The notes under the pieces are model-generated. The model did not search any database. It was not told the origin of the DNA and worked only from the letters and a program-made list of their open reading frames with translations. Positions 44,240 to 52,508 of a stretch of DNA of 64,000 nucleotides are shown piece after piece. The position numbers and the translations under genes were made by a program. Every line of letters begins with the position of its first letter. The stretch's first letter is position 1. Source of the DNA: CALJFL01 sp963669435 (lineage in GTDB: Bacteria > Pseudomonadota > Gammaproteobacteria > Pseudomonadales > Halieaceae); the NCBI GenBank assembly GCA_963669435.1, contig OY770025.1, positions 186,001-250,000 on the forward strand, read 5' to 3'.

Positions 44240-47200
44240 TCAGCCCAGCCAGCGGCGTGCGTTGCGGAACAGGCGCAGCCAGCCCCCATCTTCAGGCCAT
44301 TCCTGGGGTTGCCAGGAATTTTGCACCTTGCGATAAACACGCTCCGGGTGGGGCATCATTATTGTCGCCCGCCCGTCCCGGCTGCTCAGCCCGGCGATAC
44401 CCGCCGGCGAGCCATTGGGGTTGGCGGGGTAACGACTCGCCGTCTGCAGGTCATTCTCAACATAGGTGAGGGCAATTGTGCCGCTTTCAAGGGCGCGTTG
44501 CTGCGAGTCTGCATCGGCAAACTCTGCCCGACCCTCACCGTGGGCGACCGCGATCGGCAGGTGCGATCCCGCCATACCCTGAAGCAGGATGGAGGGATTA
44601 TCCTCAATGCGTACCAGGCTTACCCGGGCCTCGAATTGCTCCGAGCGGTTTCGCACGAAGCGCGGCCAGTGCTCAGCGCCCGGAATCAGGTCCCGCAGCG
44701 TCGCCACCATCTGGCAACCGTTGCACACGCCAAGGGTGAAACTGTCTTCGCGGCTGAAGAAGGCGGCGAATTGCTCACGTACCGCCTCATTGAAGCGAAT
44801 ACTCTTGGCCCAGCCCTCGCCAGCACCCAGCACATCGCCGTAGGAGAAACCGCCGCAGGCAACCAGCCCCTTGAATTCGTCCAGCGTGCGCTGCCCCCCC
44901 AGAACATCGCTCATATGCACATCCACCGGGGCAAAGCCTGCCCGGTAGAAAGCAGCCGCCATCTCCACGTGGCCATTAACGCCCTGCTCTCGCAGTATCG
45001 CCACCTGCGGCCTGGTGCCACTATTAATGAAGGGTGCGGCGATGTCCTCGGCCGGGTCAAAGGTCAAGCTTGCGCTGAGTCCAGGGTCATCCTGAGCGAT
45101 GCGTTCATACTCTTCTTCGGCACAGGCGGGGTTATCGCGCAGGGACTGTATCTCGTAGCTGGTGCGTGCCCACAACTGCTGTAGCCGTGCGCGGCTGTCT
45201 TCCAGTACAACTTCACCGTTACGCGCCACCTGGATTCGATCACCCGAGGTTGCACTGCCGATCACGTGCACACAATCACCGAGTTTCAGTGATGCCGCGT
45301 GGGACACAAAGTCTTCTACCGCATCGGCGGGAATTTGCAGCACCGCACCGGCCTCTTCGTTGAACAAGACCTCCAGTGCCTCACCTGTGAGAGATGACAG
45401 GTCAATATCCAGGCCACAGCGACCGGCGAAGGCCATTTCCACCAGCGTGGTGATCAGCCCCCCATCGGAGCGGTCGTGATAGGCAAGGATCTTCTCGTCG
45501 ACGAGGGCCGTTTGCACGAGTTCAAAGAAGTGGCGCAGGTCAGCTGGGTCATCAATGTCGGGTGTGGCATTGCCCAGGGCATTATAGGTCTGGGCCAGTG
45601 CCGAACCGGCCAGGCGATTGGCGCCGCGCCCCAGGTCAATCAGCACCAAACTGGAATCCACTGAGGGCTGTAGCTGGGGGGTCACCGACAGGCGGACGTC
45701 GGTTACCGGGGAGAACCCGGACACCACCAACGACACCGGCGCCGTTACAGATTTTGTACCACTCTCATCCTGCCAGGTTGTGCGCATGGACATGGAGTCT
45801 TTGCCCACCGGGATGGTAATCCCCAACGCCGGACAAAATTCCAGGCCCACCGCTTTCACCGTGTCGTAAAGAATCTCATCTTCGACACCGTGCCCAGCGG
45901 CACACATCCAGTTGGCGGACAATTTGATATCGCTGAGCTTTGCCACCGGTGCGGCACAGAGGTTGGTGATGGTCTCGGCAATGGCCATGCGCCCCGACGC
46001 GGGGCCACTGACCAGGGCCAAGGGTGTGCGCTCGCCCATGGCCATGGCCTCACCGGCAAAACTGTCATAGGACACGGTGGTCACCGCGCAGTCCGCGACC
46101 GGCACCTGCCAGGGTCCCACCATCTGGTCGCGCGCGACCATGCCGGTCACGGTACGGTCGCCAATCGTGATCAGGAAACTTTTGCTGGCCACCGTAGGCA
46201 GTTGCAGCACTCGCTCCAGGGCGTCACCAATACCAGGTGCAATGTTGAGCGGCGCGTGGTCGACCTCGCAGCGAGCGACCTCGCGCTGCATTTTAGGGGG
46301 TTTGCCGAACAGCACCGACATGGGCAGGTCCACCGGCGTATTGTCAAACTGGGCATCACTGACCGCCAGGTGTTGTTCGTCGGTGGCCTCGCCCACCACC
46401 GCATAGGGGCAACGCTCGCGCTGGCAAATCGCCTCGAAGCGCGCCAGGTTCTCCGGCTCCACTGCCATCACGTAGCGTTCCTGGGATTCGTTACACCAGA
46501 TTTCCAGCGGTGACATACCGGGCTCATCGTTAGGGACATTACGCAGTTCAAAACGGCCGCCGCGACCACCGTCTTTCACCAGCTCCGGCAGCGCATTGGA
46601 CAAACCACCGGCGCCCACATCGTGTATGAAGGCGATAGGGTTGTCCTCTCCCAACTGCCAACAGCGGTCAATGACTTCCTGGCAGCGCCGCTCAATCTCC
46701 GGGTTCTGACGTTGCACCGAGGCAAAGTCCAGGTCTTCATGACTACTGCCACTGGCCATGGAGGAAGCGGCACCCCCACCCAGGCCAATCAACATGGCCG
46801 GACCGCCCAGCACGATGAGCTTGGCGCCCGCGTGAAACTCGCCCTTCTCCACGTGCTCGGCGCGGATATTGCCGTAGCCGCCGGCAATCATGATGGGCTT
46901 GTGATACCCACGCACCTCTGCGCCCTGGGCCCCGGTAATCTCGGATTCGAAGCTGCGAAAATAGCCACACAAATTGGGGCGGCCGAACTCGTTGTTGAAG
47001 GCCGCACCGCCGATGGGGCCGTCGATCATGATATCCAGCGCCGACACGATACGTTCAGGCTTGCCGTAGGCGGCCTCCCAGGGCTGTTCGTAACCCGGAA
47101 TATTCAGGTTGGACACCGAAAAACCGGTCAGGCCGACCTTGGGCTTGGAGCCGCGCCCGACCGCGCCCTCGTCGCGAATTTCACCGCCGGAGCCGGTGCC

Positions 47201-48127
47201 GGCACCGGGGAACGGCGCTATGGCCGTGGGGTGGTTATGGGTTTCCACCTTCATCAGCAGGTGAACGGGCTCCTGGTTAAAGCCGTAGGCGGCAGTTTCC
47301 GGGTCCGGGTAAAAGCGCCCCGCCACCGGGCCCTCGACCACCGCGGCATTGTCAGAGTAAGCAGAGAGCACCGCATCGCCACCCTTCGCATGGGTGTTGC
47401 GAATCATGCCGAACAGGGAGTATTCCTGTGGCTGCCCATCGATAGTCCAACTGGCGTTGAATATTTTGTGCCGGCAGTGTTCGGAGTTGGCCTGGGCGAA
47501 CATCATCAATTCCATATCACTGGGATTGCGCGCCAGTTCCGTAAAACTGTCGACCAGGTAGTCGATCTCGTCGTCCGCCAATGCCAGGCCCAGCTCAGCG
47601 TCGGCTGCCACCAGGGCCTCGCGACCGCCCGCGAGTACATCAATCGAGGCCATGGGTGCGGGTTCTGCCACATCGAACAACACCGAGGCCGCGTCCAGGG
47701 TCGGCAACACCGATTCAGTCATTCGATCATGTATGGCAGCGGCCACCGCATCGCGTTGACCCTGCGAGAGCATCTCCGGCAACTGGAGATAGTAGGCGAC
47801 GCCCCGCTCGAGTCGCTTGACTGCCTGCAGCCCGCAATTGTGCGCAATATCTGAAGCCTTGCTGGACCAGGGGGAAATAGTGCCCGGACGGGGCACGACC
47901 AGCAGCATATTGCCCGTTTGCTCGGTGCCGGTATTGGCCGCTGGGCCGTATTCCAACAGGCTCTCAAGCACCTGCCGCTGGGCACTGTTTAACTCGCCGT
48001 CACAGTCGGCGAAGTGCACAAATCGGGTGTCGAGGATGTTGATGCCAGGATCAATGGCATTGAGCTTCTGCGCCAGCTTCTGCAAACGAAAGGCTGACAG
48101 CGCCGGGGCACCGGGCAAAATTAACAT
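44240..48127 (-). CDS. purL: Phosphoribosylformylglycinamidine synthase
   Basis: A 1295-residue single-chain FGAM synthase, the fourth step of purine synthesis. It has the N-terminal domain (LILPGAPALSAFRLQKLAQK), the two ATP-grasp-like PurM halves (KVETHNHPTAIAPFPGAGTG; HDVGAGGLSNALPELVKDGG), and a C-terminal glutamine amidotransferase with nucleophile Cys1135 in LGVCNGCQMV and the late PHPERVYR histidine segment. Full length, no break. It is divergent from mltF, the usual gammaproteobacterial order. Confidence 0.98.
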   Translation of the reverse strand: MLILPGAPALSAFRLQKLAQKLNAIDPGINILDTRFVHFADCDGELNSAQRQVLESLLEYGPAANTGTEQTGNMLLVVPRPGTISPWSSKASDIAHNCGLQAVKRLERGVAYYLQLPEMLSQGQRDAVAAAIHDRMTESVLPTLDAASVLFDVAEPAPMASIDVLAGGREALVAADAELGLALADDEIDYLVDSFTELARNPSDMELMMFAQANSEHCRHKIFNASWTIDGQPQEYSLFGMIRNTHAKGGDAVLSAYSDNAAVVEGPVAGRFYPDPETAAYGFNQEPVHLLMKVETHNHPTAIAPFPGAGTGSGGEIRDEGAVGRGSKPKVGLTGFSVSNLNIPGYEQPWEAAYGKPERIVSALDIMIDGPIGGAAFNNEFGRPNLCGYFRSFESEITGAQGAEVRGYHKPIMIAGGYGNIRAEHVEKGEFHAGAKLIVLGGPAMLIGLGGGAASSMASGSSHEDLDFASVQRQNPEIERRCQEVIDRCWQLGEDNPIAFIHDVGAGGLSNALPELVKDGGRGGRFELRNVPNDEPGMSPLEIWCNESQERYVMAVEPENLARFEAICQRERCPYAVVGEATDEQHLAVSDAQFDNTPVDLPMSVLFGKPPKMQREVARCEVDHAPLNIAPGIGDALERVLQLPTVASKSFLITIGDRTVTGMVARDQMVGPWQVPVADCAVTTVSYDSFAGEAMAMGERTPLALVSGPASGRMAIAETITNLCAAPVAKLSDIKLSANWMCAAGHGVEDEILYDTVKAVGLEFCPALGITIPVGKDSMSMRTTWQDESGTKSVTAPVSLVVSGFSPVTDVRLSVTPQLQPSVDSSLVLIDLGRGANRLAGSALAQTYNALGNATPDIDDPADLRHFFELVQTALVDEKILAYHDRSDGGLITTLVEMAFAGRCGLDIDLSSLTGEALEVLFNEEAGAVLQIPADAVEDFVSHAASLKLGDCVHVIGSATSGDRIQVARNGEVVLEDSRARLQQLWARTSYEIQSLRDNPACAEEEYERIAQDDPGLSASLTFDPAEDIAAPFINSGTRPQVAILREQGVNGHVEMAAAFYRAGFAPVDVHMSDVLGGQRTLDEFKGLVACGGFSYGDVLGAGEGWAKSIRFNEAVREQFAAFFSREDSFTLGVCNGCQMVATLRDLIPGAEHWPRFVRNRSEQFEARVSLVRIEDNPSILLQGMAGSHLPIAVAHGEGRAEFADADSQQRALESGTIALTYVENDLQTASRYPANPNGSPAGIAGLSSRDGRATIMMPHPERVYRKVQNSWQPQEWPEDGGWLRLFRNARRWLG

Positions 48128-48269
48128 GCTGTGGAGAACTCCAGAAGGAGGTGTTCGGAAAAGGCGGTATTGTACCGATTTGCATGGGCGCCGTTAACCG
48201 ATAAGCGGGTCTTTTACCACGGTAATTGTGCCTGTTCGAGACCGCGATGACGTGTCTAGAATACGGGGT

Positions 48270-49718
48270 ATGAACGCTACCTTTCATAGGCTGTATCACA
48301 GGCTATTGCTGAGCGCACTGGTGGCAGGCCTGCTGCTGCAGGGCTGCTCCCAACAAGACAGTCTGGCGCGCATTCAGGCAGAGGGCGAACTGCGCGTGGT
48401 GACACGGGGCGGGCCCACCACCTATTTCCTCAGTGACAACACCCCAGGGGGCTTTGAGTACGACCTGGCCGCGCTGATGGCCGAAGACCTGGGCGTAACG
48501 CTGGTCATGGAGCCGGCCTTTAGCCTGGAAGAAATATTCAGCCGCCTGCGCCGCTCCGAGGCAGATTTTGCCGCGGCAGGCCTGACCCTGACCGGCGAAC
48601 GACAGGCCGAGTTCCTGGACGCCAGCCCCTATCTGGCGCTGACACCCCAGGTCATCTATCGCACCGGCAAGAAGCGACCCCGCAATATCGATGGACTGAT
48701 CGGGCGCAAGCTCGTGGTGCTAGCCGGCAGCTCCCATGCGGCATCGCTGGCCGCACTGCAGGCAGAGCGCCTGCCGGAGCTGGAATTTGAAGAAGTTGAC
48801 GACGCCGATTCCATGGCTCTGCTTGAGCGCGTTGACAGTAACGAGGCAGACCTGGCAATTATCGATTCCAACGAATTCAGCGTGCAGCAGAGCCTGTACC
48901 CGAGACTCGAGGTAGCCTTTGACCTGGGCACCGAGCAGCAGCTGGTGTGGTACCTGGCCCAGGATGAGCAAAACCAGTCGTTGCTGGCTTACATCGATGA
49001 GTTTCTCGGGCGCCTGCAGAAGGATGGCACCCTGGAACGGCTACAGACCCTGCATTTTGGTCAAAGCGGTCATGTCTCTCGGGTAGGCTCGCACACCTTT
49101 GCCATCAATATGCGCCAGACCCTGCCTACCTATATTGACCTGATCAAACAGGTTGCCGACGAGTACCAGTTGGACTGGACGCTACTGGCTGCCGTGGCTT
49201 ACCAGGAGTCACACTGGGATCCGACCGCCACCTCCCCGACCGGCGTACGCGGTATGATGATGCTGACCGTGCCTACCGCCAGGGAGATGGGCGTGGAAGA
49301 CCGACTGGACCCCTTGCAGAGCCTGCGCGGCGGCGCGCGTTACCTGAAAGCGCTCAAACGGCGTCTGCCCTCTGATATTTACGAACCCGACCGAACCTAC
49401 ATGGCACTGGCCGCCTACAATATCGGACGGGGCCACCTGGAAGACGCTCGTGTGCTGACCGAGCGCCACGGGGGCGACCCACATTTGTGGAAGGATGTAA
49501 TGGGAAACCTGCCCCTGTTGCAAAAGGGGACCTACTACCGCGAATTGCGCTACGGCTACGCACGCGGTCTGGAGGCCGTCACCTACGTGCAGAATATCCG
49601 CCACTACGAAAACATCCTGCAATGGCAGGAATTACCCGCACAGCAGCAAACACCTCCCGCGGCGCTACAGGCCTACCTGCCGGACATCCTCAAACACAGC
49701 CGTATGTTCGCGCTGTAA
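48270..49718 (+). CDS. mltF: Membrane-bound lytic transglycosylase F
   Basis: A 482-residue lipoprotein from ATG 48270; a longer frame to 48228 adds residues without a signal. The lipobox is LLLQGCS. The N-terminal part is a periplasmic substrate-binding-like domain (ARIQAEGELRVVTRGGPTTY) that regulates the enzyme. The C-terminal SLT domain has the catalytic glutamate in AYQESHWDPTATSPTGVRGM and the AAYNIGRGHLEDA segment. It cuts peptidoglycan glycan strands to form 1,6-anhydro ends. It is divergent from purL. Confidence 0.95.
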   Translation: MNATFHRLYHRLLLSALVAGLLLQGCSQQDSLARIQAEGELRVVTRGGPTTYFLSDNTPGGFEYDLAALMAEDLGVTLVMEPAFSLEEIFSRLRRSEADFAAAGLTLTGERQAEFLDASPYLALTPQVIYRTGKKRPRNIDGLIGRKLVVLAGSSHAASLAALQAERLPELEFEEVDDADSMALLERVDSNEADLAIIDSNEFSVQQSLYPRLEVAFDLGTEQQLVWYLAQDEQNQSLLAYIDEFLGRLQKDGTLERLQTLHFGQSGHVSRVGSHTFAINMRQTLPTYIDLIKQVADEYQLDWTLLAAVAYQESHWDPTATSPTGVRGMMMLTVPTAREMGVEDRLDPLQSLRGGARYLKALKRRLPSDIYEPDRTYMALAAYNIGRGHLEDARVLTERHGGDPHLWKDVMGNLPLLQKGTYYRELRYGYARGLEAVTYVQNIRHYENILQWQELPAQQQTPPAALQAYLPDILKHSRMFAL

Positions 49719-49728
49719 CTGGAGCGTG

Positions 49729-50772
49729 CTACGTCCCGCTGCCCTTTGCTGCACGCAACTTTCGGTATTCCCGTAGCTTGCGCCTGAAGTACTGATTCTT
49801 GGGCCGCAAGGCGCTGGCCATCGCCATCAGCGAGATACAGTCTTCCAGGTATGCCGGCCGGTCGACCTGTTCCAGTTTTTCCGCCAGGGATGCCAGCTCA
49901 TCGCCATACTTGTGCCGATTTGCCAGCAGCGGATCTATCCCGGATTCACCACTGGAAGGGGCAAAATCGTTAAGTTGCACGCTGCCATCCTCGGCAATCA
50001 CCAACTTCGCCTCGCCACCGCCACCGCCACCGCCACCGCTACCGGGTATTGAAACATCGCCGCGATTGAGCGCGTGATAATGGTGTGGAATGGTATCGTC
50101 AGCGGCCGGCGATGCCGCGCCCTTTGCCACGTAGACCGCAGCCTTTTCCTGTGCCCAGGTACCGATATAGCGGTAATGCAATACGGCCAGCTCCGCCGTG
50201 TCACTGGGGCGATAGTTCCACTCCCGCTTCATCAATTCAAAACCGTGTCCACGGGGGTGACAGCCTGCCGAGTAGTGCATATCGAATTCAGCTGCAAATA
50301 GCAGCCTTTTATCAAAGCGATTTGACCTGATGCCGGTTCGGAAAGTACTGGTGAGTGAAACGCCGGGCTCGATGTCAGCCTCGTCAACCATGTTGAAGCC
50401 CGTGGTCTGGGGAACAGTGACGCCCTGCTCCCGATATATTGCCAATAGGCCATGCAAGTCAGGATGGTAGAGAATCTCATCAGCATCGCAGGCAATAACC
50501 CAGTCGGCCACCTCATCGGTGTGCTGACCGCCCCGCCGGCTGTAATCCTTGTAGGTCCTGGTTTTCATTTTGACCAACAGCCGCTCGTCATAATGGTCCA
50601 TCGACCAGGGAACAACGGTCACCTTGGGATGGGCCTGCGCTATTTCCACCGTGCTGTCCGTGGACATATTGTCCATGATAAATATGCGGCTACAGAACTG
50701 GGCATAATGTGCAATCGTTGAGGCGATGATGCGCGCATCATTGAAGCAAAGAATGTAAGCGTGGATTTTCAC
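49729..50772 (-). CDS. GT2-type glycosyltransferase
   Basis: A protein of about 347 residues that starts KIHAYILCFNDARIIASTIA, the usual start of this glycosyltransferase group (Glyco_tranf_2_4-like). I choose GTG 50772; a longer frame from TTG 50823 also exists and neither has a strong ribosome site. The nucleotide-sugar and metal site is DNMSTDSTVEIA and CDADEIL (the D-x-D motif). A glycine run (GSGGGGGGGG) at about residue 245 comes from a hexamer repeat in the DNA and makes a flexible linker. The acceptor is unknown. Confidence 0.83.
   Translation of the reverse strand: MKIHAYILCFNDARIIASTIAHYAQFCSRIFIMDNMSTDSTVEIAQAHPKVTVVPWSMDHYDERLLVKMKTRTYKDYSRRGGQHTDEVADWVIACDADEILYHPDLHGLLAIYREQGVTVPQTTGFNMVDEADIEPGVSLTSTFRTGIRSNRFDKRLLFAAEFDMHYSAGCHPRGHGFELMKREWNYRPSDTAELAVLHYRYIGTWAQEKAAVYVAKGAASPAADDTIPHHYHALNRGDVSIPGSGGGGGGGGEAKLVIAEDGSVQLNDFAPSSGESGIDPLLANRHKYGDELASLAEKLEQVDRPAYLEDCISLMAMASALRPKNQYFRRKLREYRKLRAAKGSGT
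50014..50037. repeat. In-frame GCCACC hexamer repeat
   Basis: Four perfect copies of GCCACC (a fifth is GCTACC) encode the glycine run of the glycosyltransferase. Unit length is a multiple of three, so slippage would change the linker length without breaking the frame. Confidence 0.85.
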
Positions 50773-50900
50773 CAGGGTCTGTTTCTCAGCAGTATCACGG
50801 CAATACAGTAACTGATTGTTCAATGCGGGGCGAGTGAGAAGCCGCCGAGCCTTTGAGGTTCAACACGCTGATAGAGCGCGTTGCAAATCAATGATGGAGT

Positions 50901-51356
50901 TCAACGCCGGGCGCGAAAGAACGCCTGCAAAAGTCCGCTGCTCTCTTCGGCCAGCACCCCCTCTTGCCAGGCAACCCGGTGATTGTAGAACGGCTGGTCG
51001 AGCAACTCGCAGGTACTGCAGACAACGCCCGCACGCGGTTCGCGGGCCGCAAACACCAGTTCGGCGACTCGTGCATGCACCATGGCACCAGCACACATGG
51101 TGCAGGGCTCCAGGGTAACGTAGAGGGTTGCCCCGGGCAGGCGGTAGTTGCCCACCGCACTTGCCGCATCCCGCAGTGCGACAATTTCTGCGTGGGCGCT
51201 AGGATCGGCAGCGGAGATGACCTGGTTGTACCCGCTTCCCAGCAATTCGCCGTCGCGAACCACCAGCGCACCCACGGGCACCTCGCCCTGCTCGGCGGCC
51301 TGCCGGGCAAGCGCAAGCGCCTGCTGCATCCAATGCTCATGCTGTTGTTGGGTCAT
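50901..51356 (-). CDS. tadA: tRNA-specific adenosine deaminase
   Basis: A 151-residue TadA from ATG 51356, which has AAGAGA 8 bases upstream and begins TQQQHEHWMQQALALARQA; a longer frame to 51407 is less likely. It converts adenosine 34 of tRNA-Arg(ACG) to inosine. The zinc and catalytic residues are in PSAHAEIVALRDAA and EPCTMCAGAM, all present. Confidence 0.95.
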   Translation of the reverse strand: MTQQQHEHWMQQALALARQAAEQGEVPVGALVVRDGELLGSGYNQVISAADPSAHAEIVALRDAASAVGNYRLPGATLYVTLEPCTMCAGAMVHARVAELVFAAREPRAGVVCSTCELLDQPFYNHRVAWQEGVLAEESSGLLQAFFRARR

Positions 51357-51496
51357 TGCGCGTTCTCTTGGGTGACCCGTGAAGTCTAACGACTCAAGCG
51401 GCTCCACGCCAAGCGCAGCGATCAGTGTTCGCCGGCGCCAAGTTGTGTGAGTTGCCCTAAGCGGTGCGATAGAGACATCGCCAAGGAATTATCACA

Positions 51497-52473
51497 TTAC
51501 TCAGGGCGTCCCAGTTCGAATCGTTCCAGATCGCGAGCAATGAACACTGGCTGGGCATAGCTTCGCTTAATGGCGACCCGTAAAGCCTGCGGATCATCGC
51601 TGCGGCGCATGATATGGGATAGCACCAGGCCACGAGCCTTGGCCTTGGCTGCCACCTCCCCAAGTTGCCGAGGCGTCATATGCAGACGTGTTGCAACGCC
51701 ACTGGCCGAGTCAGGTACCGCAGCGTGCACAACGAGCAGGTCTGTATCCGCAGCTAGATCCGCGAGTGCCTGGTACGCGTTGTTCATATCACCGGAAAAG
51801 GTCATCGAACAGCCCAGCACATCAACACGCCAGGCTACTGCGGCAATAGGGCCGTGGTGTACGGGAATCGCCGATACACTCAGATCCTCGCCGAGGCTGT
51901 GTCGGAAGATACGGCCCTGGACAAGGGGCACATCCGTCGCAACAACCTGGTAGTTGTCGGCGGTCGGATCGAGGTAATTGGCGAGATAGGGATACACCCC
52001 GTCGCTACCAAACAACCGCTGGATGTAAGCCGTTGTCGTAGGCATCAAGGCATTCCCTGCCGGCCCAAAACCGGCAGGTCCTCACTACGGCGGGTAAAAA
52101 AAGAGCCCTTGATGTAAGCGGGCAAGTCCGCGCTGTGATCCACATGCAGGTGGGTAAGCAGGATGGCCTGCAGATCTTCGAAGCGGGCACCCGACTCACC
52201 AAATGCCACACTGGTCCCGGGGCCGGCATCCACCAACACCACGGCCTTGTCATCTACCCAGACCAGGTAGCCACTGGAAGCCCTGCCGTCATTCAATTCA
52301 GGGCCACCCGAGCCCAACACCTGCAGGCGAACCCGGCCCTGCGGGCAATCGGCCGCCTTTACTGGCCAGGGGAACAGACCGACCAGCATCGCCACAACCA
52401 AAATGACAAAAAGCCCCGGCAACCCTGATCGGGATGCACGGGGCTTTTCAATTACCACGCTGCGCGGCTTCAC
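51497..52473 (-). CDS. Metallo-beta-lactamase-fold hydrolase, interrupted by a frameshift
   Basis: The N-terminal part (from GTG 52473) has a signal-peptide-like segment, GYLVWVDDKAVVLVDAGPGT and the metal site THLHVDHSAD, then stops after VLGRQGMP at about 52045. The frame 51497-52048 continues with MPTTTAYIQRLFG, IPVHHGPIAAVAWRV, FSGDMNN and LSHIMRR. Restoring one C in GGGCCGG near 52059 rejoins them as VLGPAGNALMP, the usual text. The fold resembles secreted RNase Z/lactonase-like hydrolases; the substrate is unknown. The start is doubtful because a terminator of the TonB gene (52408-52448) lies inside the first 22 codons; ATG 52389 or TTG 52401 would avoid this. Confidence 0.8.
52408..52448 (-). 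terminator. Terminator downstream of the TonB receptor
   Basis: On the minus strand AAAAGCCCC pairs with GGGGCTTTT followed by a T and a TCATTTTG stretch; the loop is 22 bases and partly self-complementary. It lies about 60 bases past the TonB receptor stop. It overlaps the first codons of the longest possible metallo-hydrolase frame. Confidence 0.7.
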
Positions 52474-52508
52474 GGCAGCGTCATCAGCTCACTATCGACG
52501 CGGCCGTC

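Noticed and set aside
46622..47854. 410-codon plus-strand frame
   Set aside because: It lies opposite the coding strand of purL and has the amino-acid bias (Gly, His, Val, Gln) of an antisense frame.
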